Assembly: GCA_019242065.1 (NCBI GenBank)
Contig: JAFAWJ010000645.1
Location: forward strand, 1-21,073
Source of the DNA: Chloroflexota bacterium
Lineage (GTDB): Bacteria; Chloroflexota; UBA6077; CF-72
Direction: 5' to 3'
DNA length: 21,073 nucleotides
A program made the position numbers and the translations under genes. The notes beneath the pieces are model-generated. The model was not told the DNA's origin. It worked only from the letters and a program-made list of their open reading frames with translations, and searched no databases. Positions 13,711 through 20,877 of this stretch are shown here, piece after piece (the stretch's first letter is position 1; the number at the start of each line of letters is the position of its first letter).

Positions 13711-14496
13711 TCAGGCGGCGCGGATGTCGGGCGAGGCTTCGGTAGGCGACGTATCGGCGACGGGCTCGCCCAGTGCCTGCGACAGGCGGCGCGCGGCGGC
13801 GGCTTCCTGGCGGCGGCGGTCGGCCCAGTCCAGCAGGGCGCGGCGGCCGCAGCTGAGACACAGCTGGCCGCCCGCGACGCCGGTGTCGGTCAGGAGCTCA
13901 ACGACCCGTCCGGCGCGCACGGTTCGGCCACACGCGTCACAGGTGACTGGCGTGGTGATGGTCAGCACCCGCGCCGGCACGCGCGGCTCGACAACGCCGT
14001 GGCGCCGCGCCCAGCGTGAGACCTGCTCGGCGCGCTCGGCGGCGCGGTGGCGGCGCAGCTCGGCATCCAGCGACTGCTGACGCGGCGCGCGAGGCGCCCG
14101 CTGCGTCTGCTGATGCGGCGGCATACGGGTTGCCTGTTCGTCGCTTGGTGCCCGCTCCGTCTGCTGAGGCGGTATCTGGGATGCGTGTTCGTCGCTCGGC
14201 GCCCGCTCGGTCTGGTGAGGCGGTATCGGGGATGCGTGTTCGGCGCTTGGTGCCCGCTCCGTCTGCTGAGGCGTCGCGGTGCGCGGCGCTCGCTCTGTCT
14301 TCCGGCGCGCGGGTAGGCCGAGGCGGCGACGGCGCTCTTGCTCCAGGTCCGACGTCTTGATGTAGTGCAGCCGGCCGACGCGCAGCGACGGCACTCGCCC
14401 GCGATAGATCAGGTCGCGCACCGAGCGATCAGCCAGGTGGAGCACCTCGCTGGCCCGCGCCACGCTGGCGTACCCCGGCAGCCTGGCTCGTTCCAT
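13711..14496 (-). CDS. Excisionase-like HTH protein with internal tandem repeats and a C-terminal zinc ribbon
   Basis: This 261-residue protein begins with a MerR/excisionase-type HTH (about 8-55: YASVARASEVLHLADRSVRDLIYRGRVPSLRVGRLHYIKTSDL), typical of small DNA-binding domains that read one site. The middle (about 70-135) is a charged, Pro-rich repeat of 17-18 residues with core Q-T-E-R-A-P-S-x-E-x-A. A basic helical region follows. Then come two CxxC pairs (CDACGRTV and CLSCGRRA), which should bind one zinc, and a basic Arg-rich helix (DWADRRRQEAAAARRL). The ATG at 14496 is chosen because the HTH starts there and the longer reading to 14562 would overlap the divergent gene. DNA binding is well supported; the target is unknown. 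Confidence 0.78.
   Translation of the reverse strand: MERARLPGYASVARASEVLHLADRSVRDLIYRGRVPSLRVGRLHYIKTSDLEQERRRRLGLPARRKTERAPRTATPQQTERAPSAEHASPIPPHQTERAPSDEHASQIPPQQTERAPSDEQATRMPPHQQTQRAPRAPRQQSLDAELRRHRAAERAEQVSRWARRHGVVEPRVPARVLTITTPVTCDACGRTVRAGRVVELLTDTGVAGGQLCLSCGRRALLDWADRRRQEAAAARRLSQALGEPVADTSPTEASPDIRAA
14104..14259. repeat. In-frame 51-54-bp tandem repeats in the HTH/zinc-ribbon gene
   Basis: Three consecutive units occupy 14104-14157 (54 bp), 14158-14208 (51 bp) and 14209-14259 (51 bp), with a partial fourth starting at 14260. Each begins (c/g)gtctg(c/g)tga and ends gcccgctc on the plus strand. They encode the QTERAPSDEHASQIPP-type linker. The unit lengths are multiples of three, so copy-number change would only lengthen or shorten the linker. 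Confidence 0.88.
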
Positions 14497-14511
14497 ACGT
14501 AAATTATCGCG

Positions 14512-14521
14512 CACACGTGTG
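14512..14521. promoter_or_regulatory. Palindrome CACACGTGTG in a 53-bp divergent promoter region
   Basis: A perfect 10-bp palindrome lies between the HTH/zinc-ribbon gene and the divergent PPOX gene, 15 bases before the former's start. Its place suits an operator controlling one or both genes. Autoregulation by the HTH protein is possible but not shown. Confidence 0.35.
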
Positions 14522-14549
14522 TGACGATGGGTAGGTTTCAATAGGTCGT

Positions 14550-14972
14550 ATGCCACTTGCATCGAGCGAACTCGACATTCTCAAGCAGTTCGCGGCCAAG
14601 ACTACCCGCGCGGTGCTCATCACCCGTCGGAAGGACGGCGGGCTGCAGTCATCGCCCATGGCGGTGATCGCCGACGACAACGGCGACGTCCTGACCGCGA
14701 CGCGCGCGCGCAACGCCAAGACCTATAACCTGGCCCGCGATCCACGCGCGGTGCTGTGTCTGATGGACGAGCGCTGGCCGGGGCCATGGTTGCAGGTCGA
14801 GGGCTCCGCGTCGATCGCGCGGCTGCCGGAGGCGATGCCGCTGCTGACGGACTACTACGGGAGGCGGGGGCAGGATACCCAGGCGGAGGCCTTCCGCCAG
14901 CGGATGGAGAGTGAGAATCGGGTGCTGATTCGGATCAAAGTGGATCGCCTGGTACATCCCGCGACCGGCTAA
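14550..14972 (+). CDS. PPOX-class (F420-type) flavin/deazaflavin oxidoreductase
   Basis: This 140-residue protein has the pyridoxamine 5'-phosphate oxidase-like split barrel. The N-terminal strand pattern is AVLITRRKDGGLQSSPMAVIADDNGDVLTATRARNAKTYNLARDPRAVLCLMD, then GPWLQVEGSASI and a C-terminal NRVLIRIKVDRLVHP. The length and the layout TRxKdG...NLxRDPRA resemble the Rv1155-like group, which uses F420 in actinobacteria and Chloroflexota, so an F420-dependent reductase is likely; FMN cannot be excluded. TAGGT lies a few bases before the ATG. Its stop is one base from the stop of the convergent chromate-transporter gene. Confidence 0.88.
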   Translation: MPLASSELDILKQFAAKTTRAVLITRRKDGGLQSSPMAVIADDNGDVLTATRARNAKTYNLARDPRAVLCLMDERWPGPWLQVEGSASIARLPEAMPLLTDYYGRRGQDTQAEAFRQRMESENRVLIRIKVDRLVHPATG

Positions 14973-14973
14973 A

Positions 14974-15507
14974 TCAGCTTGCGAGGCCGAGGGCCACGAC
15001 CAGTACCATGCCCACTCCTGTGGCAGCCAGGAGGCTGACCACGGTGGGGAGGCGGGTGAAGATCAGCAGGCCAAGGCCAAGGGCCAGCACCAGCCACGTC
15101 ACGGGCTCGGTCATCGAATCCTTGGCCAGATTCCACGTCGTCGCCAGCAACAGGCCGACCGCGGTTGCCGCCAGACCGCGAGTCATGTTCATCACCAGTC
15201 GGCTGCCGCGCAGGAACTCGTAGCTGTGCAGGAGCGGGATCATCAGATAGCTGGGCAGCGCAATCACGAGAATGCTCAGCACCGAGCCGGGCAGGCCAAA
15301 CATCATGTAGGCGATCGACGCCACGTACAGATTGGCCTGCCCCGGCGTCACCCGCGCCAGCGCAAACGCATACAACAGCTGGTCGTTGGTGAGCACCTGC
15401 GCTTGCTGCACGAACGACTGCTGGAGGATGGCCGCCATCACCGTGCCGTTGCCAAACGTGAGCATGTTGGCCACGAAGATCTGGACCAGCATCTGCCCGA
15501 GCGTCAC
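14974..15507 (-). CDS. Chromate transporter-family (CHR) short subunit, second of pair
   Basis: This 177-residue, very hydrophobic protein has about five to six membrane helices. It is recognisable as a single CHR domain by its N-terminal region (FVANMLTFGNGTVMAAILQQSFV, then LLYAFALARVTPGQANLYVASIAYMMFGLPGSVLSILVIALPSYLMI), which parallels the ChrA motif region. It is about half the size of classical ChrA. The GTG start overlaps the TGA of the preceding CHR gene (GTGA), so the two halves should be made together and form a heterodimer. Members export chromate or related oxyanions; substrate here is unproven and the motif region is divergent. Confidence 0.82.
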   Translation of the reverse strand: MTLGQMLVQIFVANMLTFGNGTVMAAILQQSFVQQAQVLTNDQLLYAFALARVTPGQANLYVASIAYMMFGLPGSVLSILVIALPSYLMIPLLHSYEFLRGSRLVMNMTRGLAATAVGLLLATTWNLAKDSMTEPVTWLVLALGLGLLIFTRLPTVVSLLAATGVGMVLVVALGLAS

Positions 15508-16073
15508 TTGCCGTCCTCGTCGGCCTCGTCGCGGCGGCCAAGCGCGACGGCGCCGATGGCTCCGCCGGCCAGCAGCACCAGCGATGGATTCAGCCCGAAG
15601 AGCAGGACGCTGGCGCCGCCGGCGATGACCAGGAGCAGTTCCACCGACGGCGTGAAAAACTCGCGACCCAGGTTGTAGGAGGAGACGACGACGATCGCCA
15701 GCGCGGCGGGCATGAGCGTCAGATTGATGAGGCGCAGCCCGGTGGTGTTGGCCAGTAGCGTGTACACGATCGTGAGCAGCACGGTCAGGACGAACCCGGG
15801 CAGGATCATGGCGCTCATGGCCACCACCGTGCCCACCCAGCGCTGGTAGCGGTAACCAATGGCCACGGCCAGGGCCGTCATCGAACCGCTAGGTACCAGG
15901 CGGGCCAGACCGAACAGCGCCATGAACTCGCGGCGGGGGATTGCCTGGCGCTTTTTGACGAGCTCGTCCTGGAGGACCGCGGACATGCCGGTACCCGCGC
16001 CGAAGGACAGACCGATTTTGAGGAAGATGCGGAACAGCACGCCGAGGCTGACGGACGAATCTCGAGCTGGCAC
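15504..16073 (-). CDS. Chromate transporter-family (CHR) short subunit, first of pair
   Basis: This 189-residue membrane protein has one CHR domain: LFRIFLKIGLSFGAGTGMSAVLQDELV, then REFMALFGLARLVPSGSMTALAVAIGYRYQRWVGTVVAMSAMILPGFVLTVLL. It is followed by further hydrophobic helices and a short charged C-terminal tail (RRDEADEDGK). The usual family phrase F-G-G-P near the first helix is altered to F-G-A-G, so transport specificity may differ. The start is GTG at 16073 with GAGGAG very close to it; a second GTG about 11 codons later is possible. It lies 15 bases after the GNAT gene, so the three genes may be one unit. Confidence 0.82.
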   Translation of the reverse strand: MPARDSSVSLGVLFRIFLKIGLSFGAGTGMSAVLQDELVKKRQAIPRREFMALFGLARLVPSGSMTALAVAIGYRYQRWVGTVVAMSAMILPGFVLTVLLTIVYTLLANTTGLRLINLTLMPAALAIVVVSSYNLGREFFTPSVELLLVIAGGASVLLFGLNPSLVLLAGGAIGAVALGRRDEADEDGK

Positions 16074-16088
16074 GCTCCTCAGACTAGC

Positions 16089-16616
16089 TCAGCGTTTGAG
16101 CTCGAAGACCAGCTCCTTGCCGTCCTCGTCGTCCCACTGGCTGCCGGTGGGCACGAAGCCAAACTTCCTGACCACGGCCAGCGATGGGACGTTGGTCGGC
16201 GCCACGCTGGCGACGAAGTGGCGAATGCCGTGCTCGCGGGTGGCCCAGTCGAGGAGCGCCTCGACAGCTTCGGTGGCGAAGCCCTGGCGACGCGCGTCGG
16301 GCTCCACCGCGTAGCCGATCTCGAGGGCGCCGCGCGCGTCGGGCGGCGCGTGGAAGCCGATGCGGCCGACCAGATTCGGGGGCGAGGAGCGCGTGAGCAT
16401 GGCGCGTAGCAGCCAGGGCTGCTCGGCGGGGTCGGCCGCGAGCTGGAGCAGGCGGCGGCGCATGGTGCGGGCGGTGGGGCCCGGCCACGCTGGCGGCAGG
16501 CGGGCACCGATGAGCGCCGCTGCGCGCTGCAGCTCGCCGTCGAGGGATGCCTGCATGAACTCCGGCGACATGCACACGAGATCAAGCCGCGAAGACGTGA
16601 CTGGTGGGATCAGCAT
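16089..16616 (-). CDS. GNAT-family N-acetyltransferase (RimJ/RimL-like)
   Basis: This protein of about 175 residues has a typical beginning PPVTSSRLDLVCMSPEFM, as in RimJ/RimL-type enzymes, and the acetyl-CoA-binding motif A region GALEIGYAVEPDARRQGFATEAVEALLDWA, with the R-x-x-G-x-A pyrophosphate loop. The closing part is HFVASVAPTNVPSLAVVRKFGFVPTG. It transfers acetyl groups from acetyl-CoA to an amine; the substrate is unknown. The ATG at 16616 is chosen from the family start; longer readings to 16679 run into the tandem repeats. It probably shares a transcript with the two CHR transporter genes. Confidence 0.85.
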   Translation of the reverse strand: MLIPPVTSSRLDLVCMSPEFMQASLDGELQRAAALIGARLPPAWPGPTARTMRRRLLQLAADPAEQPWLLRAMLTRSSPPNLVGRIGFHAPPDARGALEIGYAVEPDARRQGFATEAVEALLDWATREHGIRHFVASVAPTNVPSLAVVRKFGFVPTGSQWDDEDGKELVFELKR

Positions 16617-16777
16617 GTCGACACCAGGTCTGGCCATGGAGAGGTGACCAACAGGGTCAGCATGTCGGCAGCTGGCCACGCCGCGTGAGGGTGACCGCTG
16701 GAATCAGCCTGTTGCCGGCAAGGCCACGCCGCAGGGCGGTCGCTGGTGGGATCGACACCACGGTCCGCCGCGGCGAG
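16597..16777. repeat. Degenerate 47-bp tandem repeats, mostly intergenic
   Basis: Three diverged 47-bp units start at 16597, 16644 and 16691, each opening gtgac and sharing a (g/a)(g/a)tcag core (gatcag, ggtcag, aatcag) followed by c-t-gt-g(c) bases and a ggcca segment. A shorter fourth unit starts at 16738 and a fifth gtgactg begins at 16778. The array fills the gap between the ABC exporter stop and the acetyltransferase gene, and its first unit covers the start of the latter. No spacers separate the units, so it is not a CRISPR. Confidence 0.72.
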
Positions 16778-16807
16778 GTGACTGATCGACCGTGCACTGC
16801 GACCGGC

Positions 16808-18721
16808 TCAGGCGGCGGGGGCTTCGGTGAAATCGATGTCGCGCCGGAACTGGCGCATGTACAGCGCGTAGTAAAAGCCGCGCGCGGCGAGCAGCTCGTC
16901 ATGCGTGCCGCGCTCCACGATCTGCCCGTCGCGGACCGCCAGGACCTGGTCCGCGTGCCGAATGGTGCTCAGCCGGTGGGCGATGACAAACGACGTGCGA
17001 TCCGCCAGCAGCTCCTCCAGCGCACGCTGAATCAGGCGCTCGGTGCGCGTATCAACCGAGGAGGTGGCCTCGTCCAGGATCAGGACCCGCGGCTCGGCCA
17101 GCGCCGCACGCGCGATGGCCAGCAACTGCCGCTGGCCCAGGCTGAGTCCGCTACCGCGTTCGCCGAGCACCGTGTGATAGCCCTCCGGCAAGCGCTGGAT
17201 GAACGCGTCGGCGCGGGCCATTTCGGCGGCGGCGATGACCTCCGCGTCGCTGGCATCCGGCCGACCGTAGCGGATGTTGTTCATCACGGTATCGCTGAAA
17301 AGAAATGACTCCTGGAGCACGATGCCAATCTGAGCGCGCAGGCTGCGGGCGGTCACGTCGCGGACGTCGACGCCGTCGACCGTGACCGAGCCCTGGGAGA
17401 CGTCGTAAAAGCGTGGAATCAGATTCGCCATGGTCGTCTTGCCGGCGCCGGTGGGTCCGACGATGGCGATCATCTGACCCGGCTCGGCCACCAGGTTGAC
17501 GTCGCGCAGCACGGGCTGGCCGGGCTCGTACTCGGCCCAGACGTGGTCGAAGACCACCCGACCCTCGATCGGCGGCATCTCGCATGCGTCAGGCGCATCC
17601 TGGAGGTCCGGCACCAGCTCCAAAAAGCCGAAGATGCGCTCGCCACCGGCGATGGCGCTCTGGACGTTGGTCCACATCGCCGAGATCTGGGAGATGGGCT
17701 GATTGAAGCGCTGGGTATACGCGATGAAGGCCACGATCAGTCCGAGCGAGACCGTGGTACCGGCGATACTCTGGCCGCTCAACAGGATCAGGCCGCCGAT
17801 GCCCGCCACGAGCGCCACCGCGACGTAGCCCAGCGCCTCCAGGCTCGGCTGCAGCGCACTGGTGAAGGCGACCGCGCGAATGCTGGCGTCACGGCTGGCA
17901 GCGTTGGATTCCGAAAACGACTCGATATTCTGATCTTCGCGGTTGAAGGCCTGCGCTTCGCGGACTGCCGACAGATTCTCCTGGAGGCTGGCGTTGACGC
18001 TGCCGACGCTGGTGCGGACCTGGCGGAACGCGCGGCGAGCGCGCGCGGACAACCACGAGGTGGTCAGGAACATCGCCGGAGTGACCGAGAGGGCGACCAG
18101 CCCGAGGACCAGGCTCTGGGTGAGCATGGTGTAGGCGATCCACACGATGAGCAGCACGCCCTGCACGACGCCGACCAGCGGAAAGCCGATGGCCTGCTGC
18201 ACGGTGTCCGCGTCGCTGGTAATGCGGCTCATGACGTCGCCGGCCTCGTGCTTGCTGTAGTAGCCAAAGGACAGGCGGTGGATGTGGGCGAAGACCTGCT
18301 CGCGCAGCGTGCGCAGCACGTTCTGGCCCATGTAGGTCATGCAGTAGAACTGGACGCCGGTCAGCACGGCGGTCACCACGTAGATGGCGGCGATCAGCAG
18401 CACCAGCAGGCCGAGGCCGTGCAGGTAGTCGGCCGTAGTGGCGTTGGCGGGCATCGTCGTGAGCCAGCAGTGGGCGTCGGAGGTGTCGGTGGCGGTGGCG
18501 TTGATCTGCGTGGCGGGAGTGATGAAGCAGTCGACGGCCTCGCCGAGGAGACTCGGCACCAGGACCTGCAGGTAGGTGGAGGCAATGACCAGGATTGCCT
18601 CGAGGATCAGGACGAAAGAGTAGCGGCGGAAGTAGCTCCAGAAGCGGCCGAGCGTCTCGCCGACGGCGGTGGGCTTGCTGGATTCCTGCTGGAAGAGCCA
18701 GTCGCGGTTGCCCATCATCAT
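16808..18721 (-). CDS. ABC exporter half-transporter, subunit with canonical Walker B (second gene)
   Basis: This 637-residue protein has a six-helix transmembrane domain (about 33-350) and an ATPase domain. Walker A is GPTGAGKTT (about 422), the signature LSLGQ (about 525), Walker B LILDEATSS with the catalytic Glu (about 546), and the switch His is in IAHRLS (about 580). The signature's third residue is Leu instead of Gly, as expected for the subunit that contributes the weak signature to a degenerate site. Its ATG overlaps the stop of the preceding ABC gene (ATGA), so the two form a heterodimer. An external loop after helix 1 is long and Thr/Ala-rich with two cysteines (65 and 85). It is likely a multidrug or lipid exporter; substrate unknown. 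Confidence 0.93.
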   Translation of the reverse strand: MMMGNRDWLFQQESSKPTAVGETLGRFWSYFRRYSFVLILEAILVIASTYLQVLVPSLLGEAVDCFITPATQINATATDTSDAHCWLTTMPANATTADYLHGLGLLVLLIAAIYVVTAVLTGVQFYCMTYMGQNVLRTLREQVFAHIHRLSFGYYSKHEAGDVMSRITSDADTVQQAIGFPLVGVVQGVLLIVWIAYTMLTQSLVLGLVALSVTPAMFLTTSWLSARARRAFRQVRTSVGSVNASLQENLSAVREAQAFNREDQNIESFSESNAASRDASIRAVAFTSALQPSLEALGYVAVALVAGIGGLILLSGQSIAGTTVSLGLIVAFIAYTQRFNQPISQISAMWTNVQSAIAGGERIFGFLELVPDLQDAPDACEMPPIEGRVVFDHVWAEYEPGQPVLRDVNLVAEPGQMIAIVGPTGAGKTTMANLIPRFYDVSQGSVTVDGVDVRDVTARSLRAQIGIVLQESFLFSDTVMNNIRYGRPDASDAEVIAAAEMARADAFIQRLPEGYHTVLGERGSGLSLGQRQLLAIARAALAEPRVLILDEATSSVDTRTERLIQRALEELLADRTSFVIAHRLSTIRHADQVLAVRDGQIVERGTHDELLAARGFYYALYMRQFRRDIDFTEAPAA

Positions 18722-20676
18722 GGGTGCGGGGCTCCGTTCTGGCTCGCGCCAACCGGCGCCGCACCTGGATGTCCCGACAGGTCTGACCTGTTGACACCTA
18801 CCGGGACCGAACTTCTAGTCACAAGGGTGTTGGTAGTGGAGGCGTGAGACCCGGTGGCAGCCGTCTCGGAGTCGTCGATCAGTTGCGAGCTGTAGATTTC
18901 GGCGTAAATCTCCGACGACTCCAGCAACTCGTCATGGGTGCCGCTCGCGGCGATGTGGCCTTTGTCCAGCACCAGGATCTGATCCGCGTGGCGCACCGTA
19001 CTGATCCGCTGCGCGATCACAAACGACGTGCGACCCACCATCAGTTGCTCCAGCGCCGCCTGGATCCTGGCTTCGGTGGCGACGTCCACGCTGCTGGTGG
19101 AGTCATCCAGGATCAAAATGCGCGGATCGGTCAGCAGCGCGCGCGCAATTGCCAACCGCTGCCTCTGCCCACCGCTCAGGGTGGAGCCGCGTTCGCCAAC
19201 TGGCGTGTCGTAGCCGCGGGGAAATTCGACGATGAAGTCGTGCGCGGCAGCGGCCTGCGCGGCGGCCACCACCTGGTCGAGGCTGGCATCCGGCCGACCG
19301 TAGGCAATGTTGTCGCGAATGGTGCCCGAAAACAGCGTGGTCTCTTGCAGGACAATACCGATCTGCGCCCGCAGGCTTTCCAGCGTGACGTCGCGCACGT
19401 CGTGGCCATCCACCAGCACGCGTCCGTTCGAAACGTCGTAAAAGCGTGGCAGCAAGTTGATGATCGTGGATTTGCCACTGCCGGTCGCCCCCAGCAGCGC
19501 GACCGTCTGGCCTGGCTGGACCTTGAACGACACCGCGCTGAGCACCGGTTCGCCGCCGTTGAAATAGCGGAACGTGACGTCGTCGAACTGGACCTCGCCG
19601 TCGATGGACTCCAGCTCGAGCGCTTCAGGTTTGTTGGCGATTTCGTTGTGTGTGTCGAGGATCTCGAAGATGCGCTGCGCCGACGCGGACGCCTGCGACA
19701 TCAGGTTGATGATGAAGCCGAGCTGACCCATCGGCAGGAACAGATACGCCAGATACAGGCTGAACTTCTGCCATTCGCCAAGCGTGAGGGTGCCGCCAAT
19801 GATCTGGCGACCGCCGAAATACAGCACGGCCGCTTGTCCCAAATTGGCGATCAGAAACACCACCGGGAACAGGAACGAAAACGTGCGGCCGACTTTCAGT
19901 TGCTGTTCCAGAACGGCATCGGCGGAGCGATTGAAGCGGGCCTGCTCGTGGGGTTCGCGACCAAAAGCGCGCACGACCTTCAAGCCCGCGACGTTTTCCT
20001 GCAAGACCGTGTTCAGCGCGCTGAGCCGCACCTGCACGCCCATGAACAGCGGTTGCGCCATGCCGCCGAACCAGAAGAAGACGACGAAGGCGATCGGCAG
20101 CATGGGCAGGACCACCAGCGTCAGGCCGCGGTTGGTGAACCACATGACGATCAGCGTGGCCACCAGCAGCAGACACGACTGGACCGCGACAACCAGGCCC
20201 TGGCCGATGAAGAGGCGCACTTTTTCGACGTCGTCGGTGGCGCGGATCATCAGCTGGCCGGTTTGATTGCGATCCAAGTACGAAAAGGACAGTCGCTGGA
20301 TTTTGGCGAACAACTGGTTGCGGAAGTCGAAGGCGATGTTCTGGGAAATCCGCTCGGCGTTGTATTGCTGGCCATAGGCGAAGATCGCGCGCACCAGGGC
20401 GAAGACGACGATGGCGATCATCGCGGCGAGGAGCGCGGGGGCGACAGTGCGCGCCGCGGAGTCGGCCTGGATGCCACCGACGACGGTGTCGACGATGACG
20501 TTGACGAGCTGCGGAACGACGAGCTGGGCGAAGGTGGCGATGAGCAGCGAGCCGTACGCCAGCACCGCGAGGCGGCGATGGCCGCGAGCGTAGGCCATGG
20601 CGCGGGCGAGGACACTGAAGTCCAGGCGCATGGGAGGTCGACGGGAGCCGACGCCTGGCGGCGCGGTGACGGCCAT
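18718..20676 (-). CDS. ABC exporter half-transporter, subunit with degenerate ATP site (first gene)
   Basis: This protein of about 652 residues has an N-terminal transmembrane domain of six helices, then an ATPase with Walker A GATGSGKST (about 396) and canonical signature LSGGQ (about 498). Walker B reads LILDDSTSS, with Asp in place of the catalytic Glu (about 520), and the switch histidine is Gln (IAQRIS, about 555). These changes define the degenerate half of heterodimeric exporters such as the TM287/288 and BmrCD type. A Ser/Thr/Gly-rich tail of about 45 residues follows. The ATG at 20676 is preferred because it leaves a normal leader; GTG at 20742 lies inside the operator, and ATG at 20630 is also possible. 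No start has a clear Shine-Dalgarno. Confidence 0.92.
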   Translation of the reverse strand: MAVTAPPGVGSRRPPMRLDFSVLARAMAYARGHRRLAVLAYGSLLIATFAQLVVPQLVNVIVDTVVGGIQADSAARTVAPALLAAMIAIVVFALVRAIFAYGQQYNAERISQNIAFDFRNQLFAKIQRLSFSYLDRNQTGQLMIRATDDVEKVRLFIGQGLVVAVQSCLLLVATLIVMWFTNRGLTLVVLPMLPIAFVVFFWFGGMAQPLFMGVQVRLSALNTVLQENVAGLKVVRAFGREPHEQARFNRSADAVLEQQLKVGRTFSFLFPVVFLIANLGQAAVLYFGGRQIIGGTLTLGEWQKFSLYLAYLFLPMGQLGFIINLMSQASASAQRIFEILDTHNEIANKPEALELESIDGEVQFDDVTFRYFNGGEPVLSAVSFKVQPGQTVALLGATGSGKSTIINLLPRFYDVSNGRVLVDGHDVRDVTLESLRAQIGIVLQETTLFSGTIRDNIAYGRPDASLDQVVAAAQAAAAHDFIVEFPRGYDTPVGERGSTLSGGQRQRLAIARALLTDPRILILDDSTSSVDVATEARIQAALEQLMVGRTSFVIAQRISTVRHADQILVLDKGHIAASGTHDELLESSEIYAEIYSSQLIDDSETAATGSHASTTNTLVTRSSVPVGVNRSDLSGHPGAAPVGASQNGAPHP

Positions 20677-20728
20677 GGGCGGGATGATAGGCGCTGACGC
20701 GCGGCCGCCCGAGGGTTTTCGACGGTTC

Positions 20729-20751
20729 CGATATATCGTCACGATATATCG
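20729..20751. promoter_or_regulatory. Perfect 11-bp inverted-repeat operator made of two CGATATATCG palindromes
   Basis: CGATATATCG occurs at 20729-20738 and again at 20742-20751, three bases apart; each copy is itself a palindrome and the whole site is an 11+1+11 inverted repeat. It covers the predicted transcription start of the ABC exporter operon, just downstream of the -10 box, a classic repressor position. The symmetric AT core in a GC-rich genome argues for a specific regulator, for example of PadR or TetR type, but none is encoded in the window. Confidence 0.75.
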
Positions 20752-20753
20752 CT

Positions 20754-20782
20754 AAGATAGCCTGTGAGATGCTACGTGTCAA
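20754..20782 (-). promoter_or_regulatory. Sigma-70-type promoter of the ABC exporter operon
   Basis: On the minus strand, TTGACA (20782-20777, perfect -35 consensus) is separated by exactly 17 bp from TATCTT (20759-20754, four of six -10 matches). Transcription would start near 20747, inside the inverted-repeat operator. Confidence 0.75.
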
Positions 20783-20861
20783 CCTTTCGGGGGCCGACGC
20801 CATTCCTCGAGTGACGTCCTCGCGCGAGCGGTCCACTTACAGTGGGCACATCAACCTTTCG
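20779..20861. repeat. 11-bp direct repeat in the divergent promoter region
   Basis: TCAACCTTTCG occurs at 20779-20789 and at 20851-20861. The first copy overlaps the -35 box of the exporter promoter; the second lies just before the ribosome binding site of the RidA gene. It could be a shared regulatory site or chance. Confidence 0.35.
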
Positions 20862-20877
20862 ACAGGAGAACGCGCAC

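Noticed and set aside
16597..16777. Possible CRISPR or insertion-sequence end
   Set aside because: No unique spacers, no target-site duplication and no transposase gene; simple degenerate tandem repeats explain it.
17543..18847. 434-codon open frame on the plus strand
   Set aside because: It is antisense to the second ABC transporter gene and has Asp/Gly/His/Arg-rich noise composition.
18844..20697. 617-codon open frame on the plus strand
   Set aside because: It is antisense to an unmistakable ABC transporter gene and shows no recognisable protein features.
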